From Krasilnikovia cinnamomea (GTDB lineage Bacteria > Actinomycetota > Actinomycetes > Mycobacteriales > Micromonosporaceae): a stretch of DNA of 64,000 nucleotides. Under the pieces are notes generated by a model. The model saw nothing but the letters and a program-made list of their open reading frames with translations, searched no databases and was not told where the DNA came from. Position numbers and translations under genes: made by a program. Of this stretch, positions 43,145-53,200 are shown piece after piece (within the stretch, counting starts at the first letter, position 1; every line of letters begins with the position of its first letter). Location: assembly GCF_004217545.1 (NCBI RefSeq), contig NZ_SHKY01000001.1, positions 2,976,001 through 3,040,000 on the forward strand, read 5' to 3'.

Positions 43145-44647
43145 TCAGTCCCCTCCCTGACCCGCCGCGGCCTTCATGATCAGCCCGGTGATCCGCGCGG
43201 CCTCGGCGCTGGCGTGGCCACCGGGCACGTTCTCCAGCATGACGCAGGCCGCGGAGACCGGTTCACCCTTGGAGTTGAACGCGAAGCCGATGAACCACCC
43301 GTGCGGGTTGGCCCCCTCGGCGTTCTGCGCGGTCCCGGTCTTGCCGCCGACCTCCATGCCGCCGATCCGGGCCCGCTTGCCGGTGCCGTTCTCGACGACG
43401 CTGACCATCATGTCCTTGAGCTTGCCCGCGACGTCCGAGTTGATCGGGGTGCGCAGCGTCTTCGGGTTCGCGGTGTAGAGCGGGCGCAGGCCGGGGCTGA
43501 CCAACTGCTGCACCAGGTACGGCCGCATCTGCTTGCCGTCGTTGGCCACGGTCGCGGCGATCAGCGCGCCCTGCAGCGTGGTCATCCGCACGTCGCGCTG
43601 GCCGAGGGAGGACTGGGCGAGCGCGCCCACGTCCGTGCTGCCGTCCGGGTTCTGGATGGCGCCGGTGCGGCTGGCCGCGACCGGCAGGCCGCCGTCCTCC
43701 AGGTTGCCGACGGTCAGGTCCTCCTGCTCGAAGCCGAACGCCTGTGCCGTCCGCTTCACCGTGTCGGCGCCGAGCTTGACGCCGAGCTGCGCGAACGCGG
43801 TGTTGCAGCTCGTGGTCAGCGCGTCCTTGAGGGTGGTCCTGGCGCCGGGGCAGACCTCGTCCTCGGCGTTGCGGATGATCGCGCCACCGTTGCGGTACTC
43901 CTGCCCGGCCGGGAGCACGGAGTCCACGTCGTAGCCGTTCTGCAGCGCGGCCGCGGAGATGATCGTCTTGAACGTGGAGCCGGGCGGCAGGGTCTCGTTG
44001 AGGCCCCGGTTCAGCAGCGGCTGATCCTTGTCCTTGATCAGCTTTTCGTACGCCGCGGCCGCGACCTTCTTGTCGTGGCTGGCCAGCGGGTTCGGGTCGA
44101 AGCTGGGCATGGTCACCATCGCCTGGATCGCGCCCGTACGCGGGTCGATCGCGATCGCGGCGCCCTTGCCCACGCCCCGCTCGTTGTTGACCAGCTCCCG
44201 GTACGCCACGGCCTGCGCCTTCGTCTTGAGGCTCAGCACGACGTTTCCGCCGCCGGTCTTGTCCCCGGTGAACATGTCGCTGATCCGGTCCGCGAACAGG
44301 GTGTCGCTGGTGCCCGCGAGGAACTCGTTCTCGCTGCGCTCGATGCCGGTGGCCGCGCCGTTGACCGGCTTGTACCCGACCACGGGCGCCCACGCCTCGA
44401 CCTGCTTGCTCGGGTAGCTCCGCAGGTACTTCAGGGTGCCGTCGGTGGGCTTGCTCTGCGCCAGCGGCTGCCCGTCGGCCTGGATCACGCCGCGCGCACG
44501 CTGGTACTCGGCGACCTGGACCCGGCCGTTGTAGTCACTGGTGCGGTAGGCGTCCGCCTTGTACGCCTGCACGTAGTTGAGGTTGACGAAGAGCAGCCCG
44601 AACAGGACGAGGATGACCACGCCGGCCTTGCGCAGTGGTGCGTTCAC
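43145..44647 (-). CDS. pbpA: class B penicillin-binding protein (transpeptidase)
   Basis: GTG 44647 overlaps the rodA stop (GTGA). The 500-residue protein has one N-terminal membrane helix (VVILVLFGLLFVNLNYV), a dimerisation domain, and a transpeptidase domain with STFK (224-227), SCN (280-282) and KTG (436-438). It cross-links peptidoglycan made by the adjacent RodA-family polymerase. Confidence 0.94.
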   Translation of the reverse strand: MNAPLRKAGVVILVLFGLLFVNLNYVQAYKADAYRTSDYNGRVQVAEYQRARGVIQADGQPLAQSKPTDGTLKYLRSYPSKQVEAWAPVVGYKPVNGAATGIERSENEFLAGTSDTLFADRISDMFTGDKTGGGNVVLSLKTKAQAVAYRELVNNERGVGKGAAIAIDPRTGAIQAMVTMPSFDPNPLASHDKKVAAAAYEKLIKDKDQPLLNRGLNETLPPGSTFKTIISAAALQNGYDVDSVLPAGQEYRNGGAIIRNAEDEVCPGARTTLKDALTTSCNTAFAQLGVKLGADTVKRTAQAFGFEQEDLTVGNLEDGGLPVAASRTGAIQNPDGSTDVGALAQSSLGQRDVRMTTLQGALIAATVANDGKQMRPYLVQQLVSPGLRPLYTANPKTLRTPINSDVAGKLKDMMVSVVENGTGKRARIGGMEVGGKTGTAQNAEGANPHGWFIGFAFNSKGEPVSAACVMLENVPGGHASAEAARITGLIMKAAAGQGGD

Positions 44648-46152
44648 GGCTTGATCACCTCCGTCATGGCGCCGTGGAGCTGGGCGGGTGGCTGCTTGAG
44701 CACGCCGCCCACCGGGGCGACCGGGCCGCCGGTCTCGGGGCGCCGCGCGGCGTCGGAGATCCGCAGCAGCATCGCGATCAGCAGCCAGTTCGCCATCAGG
44801 GACGAGCCGCCGGCGGACAGGAACGGCGTCGTCTGTCCGGTCAGCGGGATGAGTCCGGTGATACCACCCACGATGACGAAGACCTGCAAGCCGAGGGTGA
44901 AGGCGAGGCCGCCCGCGACCAGCTTGCCGAACGAGTCCCGCACCCCGATGGCCGCACGCAGCCCCCGCTCGACGATCAGCAGGTAGCACACGAGCAGGGC
45001 GGAGAGGCCGAACAGGCCGATCTCCTCACCGAGGCCCGCGAAGATGAAGTCGGTACGCACCTCGGGCACCTGGCCGGGCGAGCCCGCGCCCGGTCCGGAG
45101 CCGAACATCCCGCCGGTGCCGAGGCCGAGCAGCCCCTGGACGAGCTGGTAGCTGCCGCCGACCGGCCGGTTGTAGAACTGGCTGCTGAACGGGTCGAGCC
45201 AGATGGAGGCACGGTCGTAGAAGTTCTTGAACGGTCCCCCGAGCGACGCGCCCAGCAGGTACGCCACGTACACGCCGCCGAAGAACATCACCAGGCCGAT
45301 GATCAGCCAGCTGGCCCGCTCGGTCGCCACGTACAGGGTGACGACGAACAGGCCGAAGTACAGCAGCGCGGTGCCGAGGTCCTTCTCGAAGACGAGGACG
45401 AGCAGCGACAGCAGCCAGACGGTCACGACCGGGCCGAGGTCCCGGCCGCGCGGGAAGTCGATACCCATGAACCGGCGGCTGGCCAGCGACAGCACCTCAC
45501 GCTTGCGCACGAGGTAATAGGCGAAGAAGGAGACCAGCGCGATCTTGGCGAACTCGCCGGGCTGGATCGAGAACGGCCCCAGCTTGATCCACAGCTTGGC
45601 GCCGTTGACCTCGGAGATGCTGCTGGGCAGCACCGCCGGGATCATGACCAGCACGATGCCGACCAGGCCGAGCGTGTAGGCGTACTTCGAGACGACCCTG
45701 TGGTCGCGGATGACCAGCAGCAGGATCGCGGCCAGCATCAGCGCGCCGAGGGTCCAGGCGAGCTGGCGGCCGCCGGTGAGGGCGAACACCCCCGGGATGG
45801 CCTGCTTGTTGGCGATCGCCTTGGCCAGGTCGAGGCGGCGCAGGAAGACCACGCCGATGCCGTTGATCAGCGCCACCGCCGGCAGCAGGACCGGGTCGGC
45901 GTACGGGGCGGTGAACCGCACCACCAGGTGCAGTCCGAGGAAGAGCAGCCCGAGCAGCGCCGCCGGCACCCAGAACGACGAGCTGACGCCGCCGAGCTGG
46001 TTCGCCTCGACGGTGGCCGCGAACACGGCCACCAGCAGCATCGCGAAGGCCAGCAGGCCCAGCTCGGCGTTGCGCCGCGTCTTCGTTCCCGGGGTACGCG
46101 GCATCTCACCCGTGGTCGCGGGTGCGGAGGCCGGTACGGCGGGCGCGGTCAA
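44644..46152 (-). CDS. rodA: SEDS peptidoglycan polymerase RodA/FtsW
   Basis: The 502-residue, multi-spanning protein has SEDS signatures such as LGPFSIQPGEFAKIALVSFF and GLGEEIGLFGLSALLVCYL, with the C-terminal GLIPLTGQTTPFLSAGGSSL. It polymerises lipid II glycans together with PbpA. It sits second from the phosphatase gene in the conserved operon. Confidence 0.94.
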   Translation of the reverse strand: MTAPAVPASAPATTGEMPRTPGTKTRRNAELGLLAFAMLLVAVFAATVEANQLGGVSSSFWVPAALLGLLFLGLHLVVRFTAPYADPVLLPAVALINGIGVVFLRRLDLAKAIANKQAIPGVFALTGGRQLAWTLGALMLAAILLLVIRDHRVVSKYAYTLGLVGIVLVMIPAVLPSSISEVNGAKLWIKLGPFSIQPGEFAKIALVSFFAYYLVRKREVLSLASRRFMGIDFPRGRDLGPVVTVWLLSLLVLVFEKDLGTALLYFGLFVVTLYVATERASWLIIGLVMFFGGVYVAYLLGASLGGPFKNFYDRASIWLDPFSSQFYNRPVGGSYQLVQGLLGLGTGGMFGSGPGAGSPGQVPEVRTDFIFAGLGEEIGLFGLSALLVCYLLIVERGLRAAIGVRDSFGKLVAGGLAFTLGLQVFVIVGGITGLIPLTGQTTPFLSAGGSSLMANWLLIAMLLRISDAARRPETGGPVAPVGGVLKQPPAQLHGAMTEVIKP

Positions 46153-46186
46153 GAAGGGGTCCCCAGACTTCGGTGTGTGCGGGCGC

Positions 46187-47668
46187 TCAGTCGACCGTCC
46201 GGCACCCGACCGGATCGACGATCGTCGGGGCGGAGGTGGAAGCCTGAGCGTCCGGGGTGGTCACGGGCACGGTGGCCGGCGTGGTGGCGGCGATGGTCGA
46301 GCCGGGAGCCGAGGCCTTCCCGGCCGCCGGCGGGGTGGTCTTCCCCGCCGCGGGCGACGTGGTCTGGTCCACCGACGGCGTCTGCTCCGTCGCGGCCGGT
46401 GCGGTGGTGGCGGGTGCCGTGGTCTCGGACGGCGTGCCACTGGGTGGGCAGATCGGCTTGAGGTTGAGGTTGGTCGGCACGTCGCTGGTCAGTTCGGCGA
46501 GACGGCGCCGCGCGTCGGGCCGGCTGTCGGCGTGGATGCCCTGTTTGACGCGGTCCTGCGCGACCGTGGTGAGGTCGTCGAGGCGGGCGGCGCTGGTCTC
46601 GTTGACGCTGGACAGGTCGAGGCCCGCGATCTGTCCGGGTACGCCCCGGAAGATGGCGATCTGACCGGCGGGCGTGGCGCCCACGTAGTACTGGTCCTGG
46701 GTGTACTGCCAGCCCAGCCAGAGCCCGCCGCCCAGGGTGGCGAAGAGCAGCAGCACGAGCATGCTGGTACGCACCGGATGCCGCCGCGGCTCCGGATCCT
46801 CCCGGTCGTCCGCGGTGGCCTCGGGCTGTGCGGGCCGGGGCGCCTGCAGCGCGGCGGCGCGGGCGGCGGCGCTGGAGCTGTCGGCCCGGGTGGCGTTGCC
46901 GCGGTCCCGGGCGGCGGCACCGCCGACGATCGGGGCCTGCTCGACGATGTCCGCGTCGGTCGCGTCCGCGACCACCACGGTGATGTTGTCGGGGCCGCCA
47001 CCGCGCAGGGCGAGCTGCACCAGCCGCTCCACACACTCCTGCGGGTCGGCGAGGGTACGCATGCTCTCCGCGATGGTCTCCGCGCTGACCACGCCGGAGA
47101 GCCCGTCGCTGCAGATCAGATAGCGGTCGCCCTTGAGCACCTGGCGGACCGAGTACTCCGGGTCGATGTCGCGACCGTCCAGCGCCCGGGTGAGCAGGGA
47201 ACGCTGCGGGTGGCTGCTGGCCTCCTCGGGGCTGATCCGCCCCTCGTCGACCAGCATCTGCACGTACGTGTCGTCCTTGGTGATCTGGGCGAATTCGGTA
47301 CCACGCAGCAGGTACGCCCGGGAGTCACCGATGTGCACCATGCCGAACTTGCTGCCCGAGAAGAGCACGGCGGTCAACGTGGTGCCCATGCCCTCCAGGT
47401 GCGGGTTGGCGTCCACGGTGTCGCGCAGCTGCTGGTTGGCGGTGCCGACGGCATGCCGCAGGGCGTCGACGAGCGCGTCACCGGGCACGTCCTCGTCCAG
47501 GGGAGCCATGGCCGCGATGACGATGTTGCTGGCGACGTCACCGGCGGCCATGCCGCCCATGCCGTCGGCGACGGCGAGCAGCCGCGGTCCGGCGTAGACG
47601 GAGTCCTGGTTTCCGTCTCGGATCAGACCGCGGTCGCTCTGGGCGGCGTAGCGCAGGGTCAGGGTCAT
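46187..47668 (-). CDS. pstP: PP2C-type Ser/Thr phosphatase
   Basis: The 493-residue protein has the PP2C motifs SDRGLIRDGNQDSVYAG, LLAVADGMGGMAAGDVAS, MVHIGDSRAYLLRG and LICSDGLSGVVS. It also has one membrane helix (about 300-320) and a Thr/Ala/Pro-rich outer tail. PstP reverses PknA/PknB phosphorylation. It is coupled to fhaB by ATGA (47665-47668). Confidence 0.94.
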   Translation of the reverse strand: MTLTLRYAAQSDRGLIRDGNQDSVYAGPRLLAVADGMGGMAAGDVASNIVIAAMAPLDEDVPGDALVDALRHAVGTANQQLRDTVDANPHLEGMGTTLTAVLFSGSKFGMVHIGDSRAYLLRGTEFAQITKDDTYVQMLVDEGRISPEEASSHPQRSLLTRALDGRDIDPEYSVRQVLKGDRYLICSDGLSGVVSAETIAESMRTLADPQECVERLVQLALRGGGPDNITVVVADATDADIVEQAPIVGGAAARDRGNATRADSSSAAARAAALQAPRPAQPEATADDREDPEPRRHPVRTSMLVLLLFATLGGGLWLGWQYTQDQYYVGATPAGQIAIFRGVPGQIAGLDLSSVNETSAARLDDLTTVAQDRVKQGIHADSRPDARRRLAELTSDVPTNLNLKPICPPSGTPSETTAPATTAPAATEQTPSVDQTTSPAAGKTTPPAAGKASAPGSTIAATTPATVPVTTPDAQASTSAPTIVDPVGCRTVD

Positions 47669-48147
47669 GGCCGTAACTCGAGAGAAGTGCGCCCGATGCG
47701 AATCGGCACGCCAAGGGGGACGGGAGTGGGTCCGGAGACCTTACCGCGATCGAGATAGGTCCCGTTCGTCGAGCCGAGATCCTCGACGAACCACTGACCG
47801 TCCCGCGGCACCAGCCGGGCGTGCCGGGCCGACGCGTAGTCATCCGTGATGACCAGGGTCGAGTCCTCGGCCCGACCGATGGTGATCTGGGCTTCACCCA
47901 GAGTGATTCGCGTCCCGGCCAGCTGGCCGGCGGTCACGACGAGTTGCCGTGCCGCTTTACCGCGCTTCGCCTTGGCCGGACGGCCCTGCAGCACCGCGCC
48001 ACCCACCCCCCGAGGGCTGGCGACGATGCTCTTGGAGCGGACCCCGGCAAAGAGGTCCCGGCGGATGACCCCGACCACCGTGAACACGAAGATCCACAGA
48101 AGGATGAGGAAACCGAACCGGGCGACGGTGAGGACGAATTCGGGCAA
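47665..48147 (-). CDS. fhaB: FHA-domain membrane protein
   Basis: The conserved N-terminus M-PEFVLTVARFGFLILLWI begins at a TTG codon (48147), an unusual start chosen by family alignment. One membrane helix is followed by a linker and a C-terminal FHA domain with ITIGRAEDSTLVITDDYAS, ARHARLVPR and LGSTNGTYL. FhaB/FipA binds phosphothreonine proteins at the division site. It has 160 residues. Confidence 0.9.
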   Translation of the reverse strand: MPEFVLTVARFGFLILLWIFVFTVVGVIRRDLFAGVRSKSIVASPRGVGGAVLQGRPAKAKRGKAARQLVVTAGQLAGTRITLGEAQITIGRAEDSTLVITDDYASARHARLVPRDGQWFVEDLGSTNGTYLDRGKVSGPTPVPLGVPIRIGRTSLELRP

Positions 48148-48152
48148 GGTGG

Positions 48153-48908
48153 CTAGCCGTCCACTCGGAACGTCAGCGTGGTGGTGCCGAGCTGGATCAT
48201 GTCGCCGGGGTTGAGCGCCACGGCGGAGACCCGCTGGCCGTTGACCATCGTGCCGTTCGTCGAACCGAGATCGGTCAGCACCACCTGGCTGCCGTCGTAG
48301 TCGAGCCGGGCGTGCCGGCGCGAGATGCCGACGTCCGGCAGGCGCAGATTGGCCTGGTCGCCCCGGCCGATCACCGTCGAGCCCATCTGCAACGGGTACG
48401 TCCGGCCGTCGCCGGACACCAGGCCGACGTTGCGGCCGTTGTGCCCGTGCTGCTGGTAGCCGCCCTGCTGCTGGTCGTACGGCGAGTAGGCCGGCGCCGC
48501 GTCGTACGAAGGCTGCTGTACCGGGGCGACCTCGCCGCCGGTGTACACCTCCGCGGTGACCCGGAACATGCCGGTGTCCAGCCCGTCGCCGCGCTCGATC
48601 TCGACGATGACGTCGCCGTACACGGTCCACGCCTGCTCACCGATGAACTCGGCCTGGGACTGGGCCAACTCCTGGGCCAGCGCGGCCGCGTAGGGCGCGA
48701 GCCGGCTGTGGTCGTAGGGCGAGAGGTCGATCACGTACCGGTTGGGTACCAGGGTGCGGCCACCCGCCAGGATGGCCTTGTGTGCCTCGGCCTCCCGCTG
48801 CATGGCATTCAGAATCTCCACCGGGTGCACGACACCCTTGAACACCTTCGCGAAGGCCCCTTCCACCAGGCCTTCCAACCGCTTCTCGAAGCGCTGCAGC
48901 ACGCTCAC
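48153..48908 (-). CDS. fhaA: DUF3662 and FHA-domain protein
   Basis: GTG 48908 was chosen because GAGGAGGAG lies five bases upstream and it gives the expected start M-SVLQRFEKRLEGLVEGAF; ATG 48935 is an alternative. The N-terminal DUF3662 domain (residues 1-130) is followed by a Tyr/Gln/Pro linker and an FHA domain with STVIGRGDQANLRLPD, ISRRHARLDY and LGSTNGTMVNG. FhaA binds phosphorylated MviN/CwlM-type partners in peptidoglycan control. It is the first gene of the operon. Confidence 0.93.
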   Translation of the reverse strand: MSVLQRFEKRLEGLVEGAFAKVFKGVVHPVEILNAMQREAEAHKAILAGGRTLVPNRYVIDLSPYDHSRLAPYAAALAQELAQSQAEFIGEQAWTVYGDVIVEIERGDGLDTGMFRVTAEVYTGGEVAPVQQPSYDAAPAYSPYDQQQGGYQQHGHNGRNVGLVSGDGRTYPLQMGSTVIGRGDQANLRLPDVGISRRHARLDYDGSQVVLTDLGSTNGTMVNGQRVSAVALNPGDMIQLGTTTLTFRVDG

Positions 48909-49112
48909 CGGCTCCTCCTCGGGTTCCGAGGACATGATGGTATCCGGCCGCCGCTCGCGCATCTCGCGCCAACTGCAGCCGGCACTTCTGACCCTCGTAT
49001 GACAGCCCGCGACGCCGTGCTAATCTCTCCTGGCGTCACGGGGCGTTATCTGCTCGCTGTGTGACGTGGGACAGCGTAGTCTGTCGCACCTAGTAATCGG
49101 CAACAAGGCCAC

Positions 49113-49198
49113 GGGGATGTGGCGGAATGGCAGACGCGCACGGTTCAGGTCCGTGTGTCCGAAAGGACGTGGGGGTTCAACTCCCCCCATCCCCACCA
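49113..49198 (+). tRNA. tRNA-Leu, anticodon CAG
   Basis: This is a class II tRNA: acceptor GGGGATG with CATCCCC, anticodon stem-loop CACGG-TTCAGGT-CCGTG (anticodon CAG), a long variable arm TGTCCGAAAGGACGT, T-arm GGGGGTTCAACTCCCCC, and encoded CCA (49196-49198). Confidence 0.96.
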
Positions 49199-49202
49199 CC
49201 GA

Positions 49203-49236
49203 GAAGGGCTCCGCGATGATCGCGGGGCCTTCTTTT
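49203..49236 (+). terminator. Rho-independent terminator of tRNA-Leu
   Basis: GAAGGGCTCCGCGAT and ATCGCGGGGCCTTC form a near-perfect stem of about 14 bp closed by a single G, followed directly by TTTT. It lies immediately after tRNA-Leu. Confidence 0.92.
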
Positions 49237-49355
49237 GTTGATCAGTACGGGCCGGCCGACCGCGCGGCTCAAACGAGTGAAAACCCAGGTGTGAGCACCG
49301 TCGCGTTATGCTCGCCTCTGATTTTCCCCGTCCCCGCAGACTCGGAGTGTCGTAC

Positions 49356-50429
49356 GTGGCAGTCGCCCTGGTAACCGGATCCGGCGGTCTGATCGGCTCC
49401 GAGGCGGTCCGGCACTTCGCCGGGCTCGGCCTCGACGTCGTCGGCATCGACAACGACATGCGCCAGGAGTTCTTCGGACCCGAGGCGTCGACCGCGTGGA
49501 ACGTGCGCCGCCTCGCCGCCGAGCTCGGCACCGCGTACACCCATCAGGGGATCGATCTGCGCGACCGGGACGCGCTGGCGAAGATCTTCGCGCACTACGG
49601 CCGCGACATCGCCGTGGTGATCCACACGGCGGCGCAGCCGTCGCACGACTGGGCCGTGCGTGACCCGTTCACCGACTTCGACGTCAACGCGGTCGGCACC
49701 CTCAACGTGTTGCAGAACGTGCGCGAGCACTGCATCGACGCCCCGGTGATCCACTGTTCCACCAACAAGGTGTACGGCGACCGCCCCAACTCCCTGCCCT
49801 ACACCGAGCTGGAGACCCGCTGGGAGCTGGAACCGGACCACCCGTACTACCACGGCATCACCGAGGACATGTCGATCGACCAGTGCCTGCACTCGGTCTT
49901 CGGCGCCTCGAAGGTCGCGGCCGACGTGATGGTCCAGGAGTACGGCCGCTACTTCGACATGAAGACGGCCCTGTTCCGGGGCGGCACCCTGACCGGTCCG
50001 GCGCACGCGGCCACCGAGCTGCACGGCTTCCTCGCCTACGTGATGCGCTGCAACATGGAGCGCCGCACCTACCGGATGTTCGGGTACAAGGGCAAGCAGG
50101 TCCGCGACGCGATCCACAGCCACGACGTGGTCTCCGCGTTCGAGGCGGTCTTCCGCAACCCGCGCTCGGCGGCGGTCTACAACCTGGGCGGCGGGCGGCA
50201 CTCGCACACGTCGATGCTGGAGGCCTTCAAGCTGGCCGAGGAGATCACCGGCCAGGAGATGATCACCGAGTACATCGCGGAGAACCGCGTCGGCGACCAC
50301 ATCTGGTGGGTCGGCTCCAACGCCGCGTTCCAGGCCGACTACCCGGACTGGAAGCAGGTCTACGACGTGCCGATGATCCTGCGGGAGATCTACGAGGCGA
50401 ACGTCGACAAGTGGGTGCCCGCGCAGTGA
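49356..50429 (+). CDS. NAD-dependent epimerase/dehydratase (extended SDR)
   Basis: GTG 49356 is preferred (GGAG eight bases upstream). The 357-residue protein begins with the NAD-binding motif [18 protein letters not shown]. The SDR catalytic region differs from the usual YxxxK layout; [13 protein letters not shown] holds the Ser/Thr region, and [15 protein letters not shown] follows. It resembles CDP-paratose 2-epimerase-like enzymes. It is coupled by GTGA to a glycosyltransferase, so a role in a cell-surface glycan is likely. Confidence 0.82.
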   Translation: MAVALVTGSGGLIGSEAVRHFAGLGLDVVGIDNDMRQEFFGPEASTAWNVRRLAAELGTAYTHQGIDLRDRDALAKIFAHYGRDIAVVIHTAAQPSHDWAVRDPFTDFDVNAVGTLNVLQNVREHCIDAPVIHCSTNKVYGDRPNSLPYTELETRWELEPDHPYYHGITEDMSIDQCLHSVFGASKVAADVMVQEYGRYFDMKTALFRGGTLTGPAHAATELHGFLAYVMRCNMERRTYRMFGYKGKQVRDAIHSHDVVSAFEAVFRNPRSAAVYNLGGGRHSHTSMLEAFKLAEEITGQEMITEYIAENRVGDHIWWVGSNAAFQADYPDWKQVYDVPMILREIYEANVDKWVPAQ

Positions 50430-51232
50430 TCGCCCAGGGCAAGCGCAACGTCCTCGGCGTCCTGGTCGACGCGGTCGACTACGAGGCCGCCACCGAACAG
50501 ATCATCACGGCCGCCCGGGAACGGCGCCCGTTCGCGGTCACCGCCCTGGCGGTGCACGGCGTGATGACCGGAGTGCAGGACCGCGCCCACAACGCCCGGC
50601 TCAACTCCTTCGACCTGGTCACCCCGGACGGTCAGCCGGTGCGCTGGGCGCTGAACCTGGTGCACGGCGCCCGGCTCGCCGACCGGGTCTACGGCCCCAC
50701 CCTCACCCTCAAGGTGCTGGAGCGCGCCGCCGCCGAGGGCCTGCCGGTCTACCTGTACGGCTCCACCCAGCCGACCCTGGACCGCCTGGTCCCCGCGCTG
50801 GAGGGCATGTTCCCCGCCCTGAAGATCGCCGGGGTCGAGGCGTCGAAGTTCCGCTCGGTGCAGCCGGGCGAGGACGCCGAGATCGCCGAGCGGATCAAGG
50901 CGTCCGGGGCGCGGGTCGTGCTGGTCGGCCTCGGCTGCCCCCGCCAGGAGGTCTTCACGTACGCGATGCGCCCGCTGCTGGACATGCCGCTGCTGGCCGT
51001 CGGCGCGGCGTTCGACTACCACGCCGGCCTGCTGAAGAACCCGCCCGCCTGGATGCAGCGGTACGCGCTGGAGTGGCTGTGGCGGCTCGGCCTGGAGCCG
51101 AAACGACTGTGGAAGCGGTACGTCCTGCTCAATCCGGCGTACCTGGCGCGCCTGGCCGCGCAGAAGTCGGGCCTGTGGCGGGCCAGCCCGCCGGCGCCCG
51201 CGACCGAGCGGGTGCCCACCTTCGCGGTATGA
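50426..51232 (+). CDS. WecG/TagA/CpsF family glycosyltransferase
   Basis: The 268-residue protein has the family motifs: [61 protein letters not shown] and [15 protein letters not shown] with [17 protein letters not shown]. Such enzymes transfer N-acetylmannosamine (uronic acid) or glucose to a lipid-linked sugar at the membrane. It partners the epimerase just upstream. Confidence 0.9.
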   Translation: MIAQGKRNVLGVLVDAVDYEAATEQIITAARERRPFAVTALAVHGVMTGVQDRAHNARLNSFDLVTPDGQPVRWALNLVHGARLADRVYGPTLTLKVLERAAAEGLPVYLYGSTQPTLDRLVPALEGMFPALKIAGVEASKFRSVQPGEDAEIAERIKASGARVVLVGLGCPRQEVFTYAMRPLLDMPLLAVGAAFDYHAGLLKNPPAWMQRYALEWLWRLGLEPKRLWKRYVLLNPAYLARLAAQKSGLWRASPPAPATERVPTFAV

Positions 51233-51610
51233 CCGCCGTTCGGGTCCATTCGCCGGTACGACCGCCGTTTCGGGTGCCCTCTTCGCCGGACTGACCGGCC
51301 CGACCCGGGTGGCCCGCTGGGGTGCCCTGGGCCCGGTGCCGGGGCCCCGCCGCATCGCCGTGGGAACCCCGGCCGACCTCCCCAGGTCGGGTCCGCGCCA
51401 TCCGGGTCACCCCGGCGGCTGGCACCCGACACTAGGGCACTGCTCACCCGGGCAACAGGGGTCACTGTCCACATCGCCCATTGGGCTGAGTGCGTGGAGC
51501 GACGATACGGGCACGATCCGTATTGAACGGGGGCGGGCGCCGACCCCTACGGGTACGGGTCCGGACATAACCCGGTTTCGCGCGGCGCCCCGCGGGTGAA
51601 GTCTGGCTAG
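51233..51610. other. intergenic region with short imperfect direct repeat
   Basis: No gene is supported here. At 51234-51290 a unit GACCGCCGTTCGGGT occurs twice with small changes (51236 and 51267). The rest is ordinary GC-rich spacer that must contain the promoter of the gene at 51611. Confidence 0.5.
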
Positions 51611-52198
51611 GTGAACACCGCCGTGGACCTCACCCTCGCGGGTGCCCTCGCCGTGATCTGGCTGGCCGCCGGGTTGCTGGCCGACGCCCTGCCGACCGCC
51701 GGCTCCGCCCGCGAACTCCGTCGGCGCGCCGGGACACTGATCCTGCTGGTGCTGGCCGGGGCGGCGTTGTTCGTCGCCGTACCCGTCGTGACCAGCGTGG
51801 TCGAGGGGCCGTCCGCGGCCGTCACGGCGGCGTTGCTGCCCGCCGTACCCGCGATGGTCGTGCTGGGCACGACGCTGCGCCGGCTGACCGCCCTGCGCGG
51901 CGGCGCGGGCGCGTTCACCACCGCGCCGCGCGCCCCGCTGCCGCCCGCGCTGCGCGCGGCGGCCGCGCACCCGCTGATCGCCACCCCGCTGCAGGCGACG
52001 GGCATCGCCGCCCTGGTCGGTCTCCCCGTCGCCGCCTTCGGGATGCCGACCGCACCGGGCGGCAACCTCGCCGCGATCGCGATCACGCTCGCCGGGCTGG
52101 CGGTCGTCGCGGTCGGCATCCGCCACGCCCTGCGGCACAGCCGCCTCAGCGTGCTGGTCCTCGCGCCGATCCGGCGGCGCGCGACCCGCATCGGCTGA
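51611..52198 (+). CDS. membrane protein of unknown function, 195 aa
   Basis: GTG 51611 gives a protein with about five hydrophobic segments (residues 5-25, 40-62, 70-90, 118-140 and 146-168) and a basic C-terminus (RRRATRIG). No domain is recognised. It is Ala/Leu/Val-rich. Confidence 0.65.
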   Translation: MNTAVDLTLAGALAVIWLAAGLLADALPTAGSARELRRRAGTLILLVLAGAALFVAVPVVTSVVEGPSAAVTAALLPAVPAMVVLGTTLRRLTALRGGAGAFTTAPRAPLPPALRAAAAHPLIATPLQATGIAALVGLPVAAFGMPTAPGGNLAAIAITLAGLAVVAVGIRHALRHSRLSVLVLAPIRRRATRIG

Positions 52199-52210
52199 GG
52201 TGGTGCGGGG

Positions 52211-52741
52211 TCAGCCGCCGCGTTTGGCTTCCTGCACGTAGAGGAGTTCGAGGATCGAGCGCGCCGCCTCGAACCAGCGGTCCAGCCAGTCCGACGGGGG
52301 CATGGTGCCGCGCGCCGGCAGTTCGAGCAGCAGGCCGCGCAGCAACGGGTGATCCGCCATCGACAGGTTCGGTGCGACGGCCCGGCTCGACTCGAGGGCC
52401 CGGCTCGGCTCGAGCGCCCGGCTCGCTTCGAGGGTGCGGCCCGGCTCGTGCCAGTTGGACGGCGGCGGGAAGACCGGCTCGGTCAGGCCGTGCAGGTCCA
52501 GCGACGGCAGCTTGGCGGCGCGGTCCAGCGCGCTGGTCGGTTCGAGGCTCTGCGACATTCCGGGCGACCGGGTCGGCAGGCCGGAGGACAGGCTGGGCGG
52601 ACCGCCCCGGCCGATCAGCTCGGCATCGGCACTCTCCGCAGACAGCGCCTCACGCCGGTTCTGCCGGTACGCGTTCACCCCACCGCTGAACCGGTCCTGC
52701 GCCGACGAGGCGCCGTTGTTCAGGTTCTCGGAAATCGTCAT
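52211..52741 (-). CDS. hypothetical protein with short repeats, 176 aa
   Basis: ATG 52741 gives MTISENLNNGASSAQDRFSG. The middle holds short repeats (SRALEPSRALESSRAV, about residues 110-128) matching repeated DNA at 52386-52446. The C-terminus (DWLDRWFEAARSILELLYVQ) looks like an amphipathic helix. The function is unknown. The gene is convergent with the membrane protein upstream. Confidence 0.6.
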   Translation of the reverse strand: MTISENLNNGASSAQDRFSGGVNAYRQNRREALSAESADAELIGRGGPPSLSSGLPTRSPGMSQSLEPTSALDRAAKLPSLDLHGLTEPVFPPPSNWHEPGRTLEASRALEPSRALESSRAVAPNLSMADHPLLRGLLLELPARGTMPPSDWLDRWFEAARSILELLYVQEAKRGG

Positions 52742-52975
52742 CAGTTCCGCCTGCCTCGCTCGCCGTGTGGCGCCCGCCCCCGCCGTTGCGCAGCAATGAG
52801 TGGGTTCCGGCGCGGTCCGGTCCGCGCTTGGTGCGTTCAACGAGGCGGGGTGCGCTGGGGCGACGGCGGCGTGGGTGAGCAAATGTGGACGGGCGGCCCG
52901 CCGCATTCGTCGACGGCTGGCTTGCCCGGGAGCGCTGTCCCGGGCAAGCCGGCCGTCCGGAGCCGCGCTGACGAC

Positions 52976-53200
52976 TCAGTGGTCGAATTCGCCGTCCTTG
53001 GCTCCGCCGACGAATGCGTCCCACTCCGCGGCCGTGAAGATCAGGGCGGGGCCCTGCGGGTTCTTGGAATCGCGCACCGCGATCGCCTCGTCGACGAAGG
53101 CGACCTCGACGCAGTTGTCACAATTCGGTCCGCTACGGCTGCTCTTGAACCACTGTGCGCGGCTCAGATCGATCCGGAAACCCTTGGTCTCAATTTCCAC
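52976..53200 (-). CDS. DUF397 protein
   Basis: The 74-residue protein carries the DUF397 pattern QWFKSSRSGPNCDNCVEVAF, AVRDSKNPQGPALIFTAAEW. It pairs with the XRE/DUF5753 regulator gene just upstream, which it overlaps by 37 bases. Such pairs occur in dozens of copies in actinobacteria and act in development or stress control, with the DUF397 partner probably binding the regulator. Confidence 0.92.
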   Translation of the reverse strand: MEIETKGFRIDLSRAQWFKSSRSGPNCDNCVEVAFVDEAIAVRDSKNPQGPALIFTAAEWDAFVGGAKDGEFDH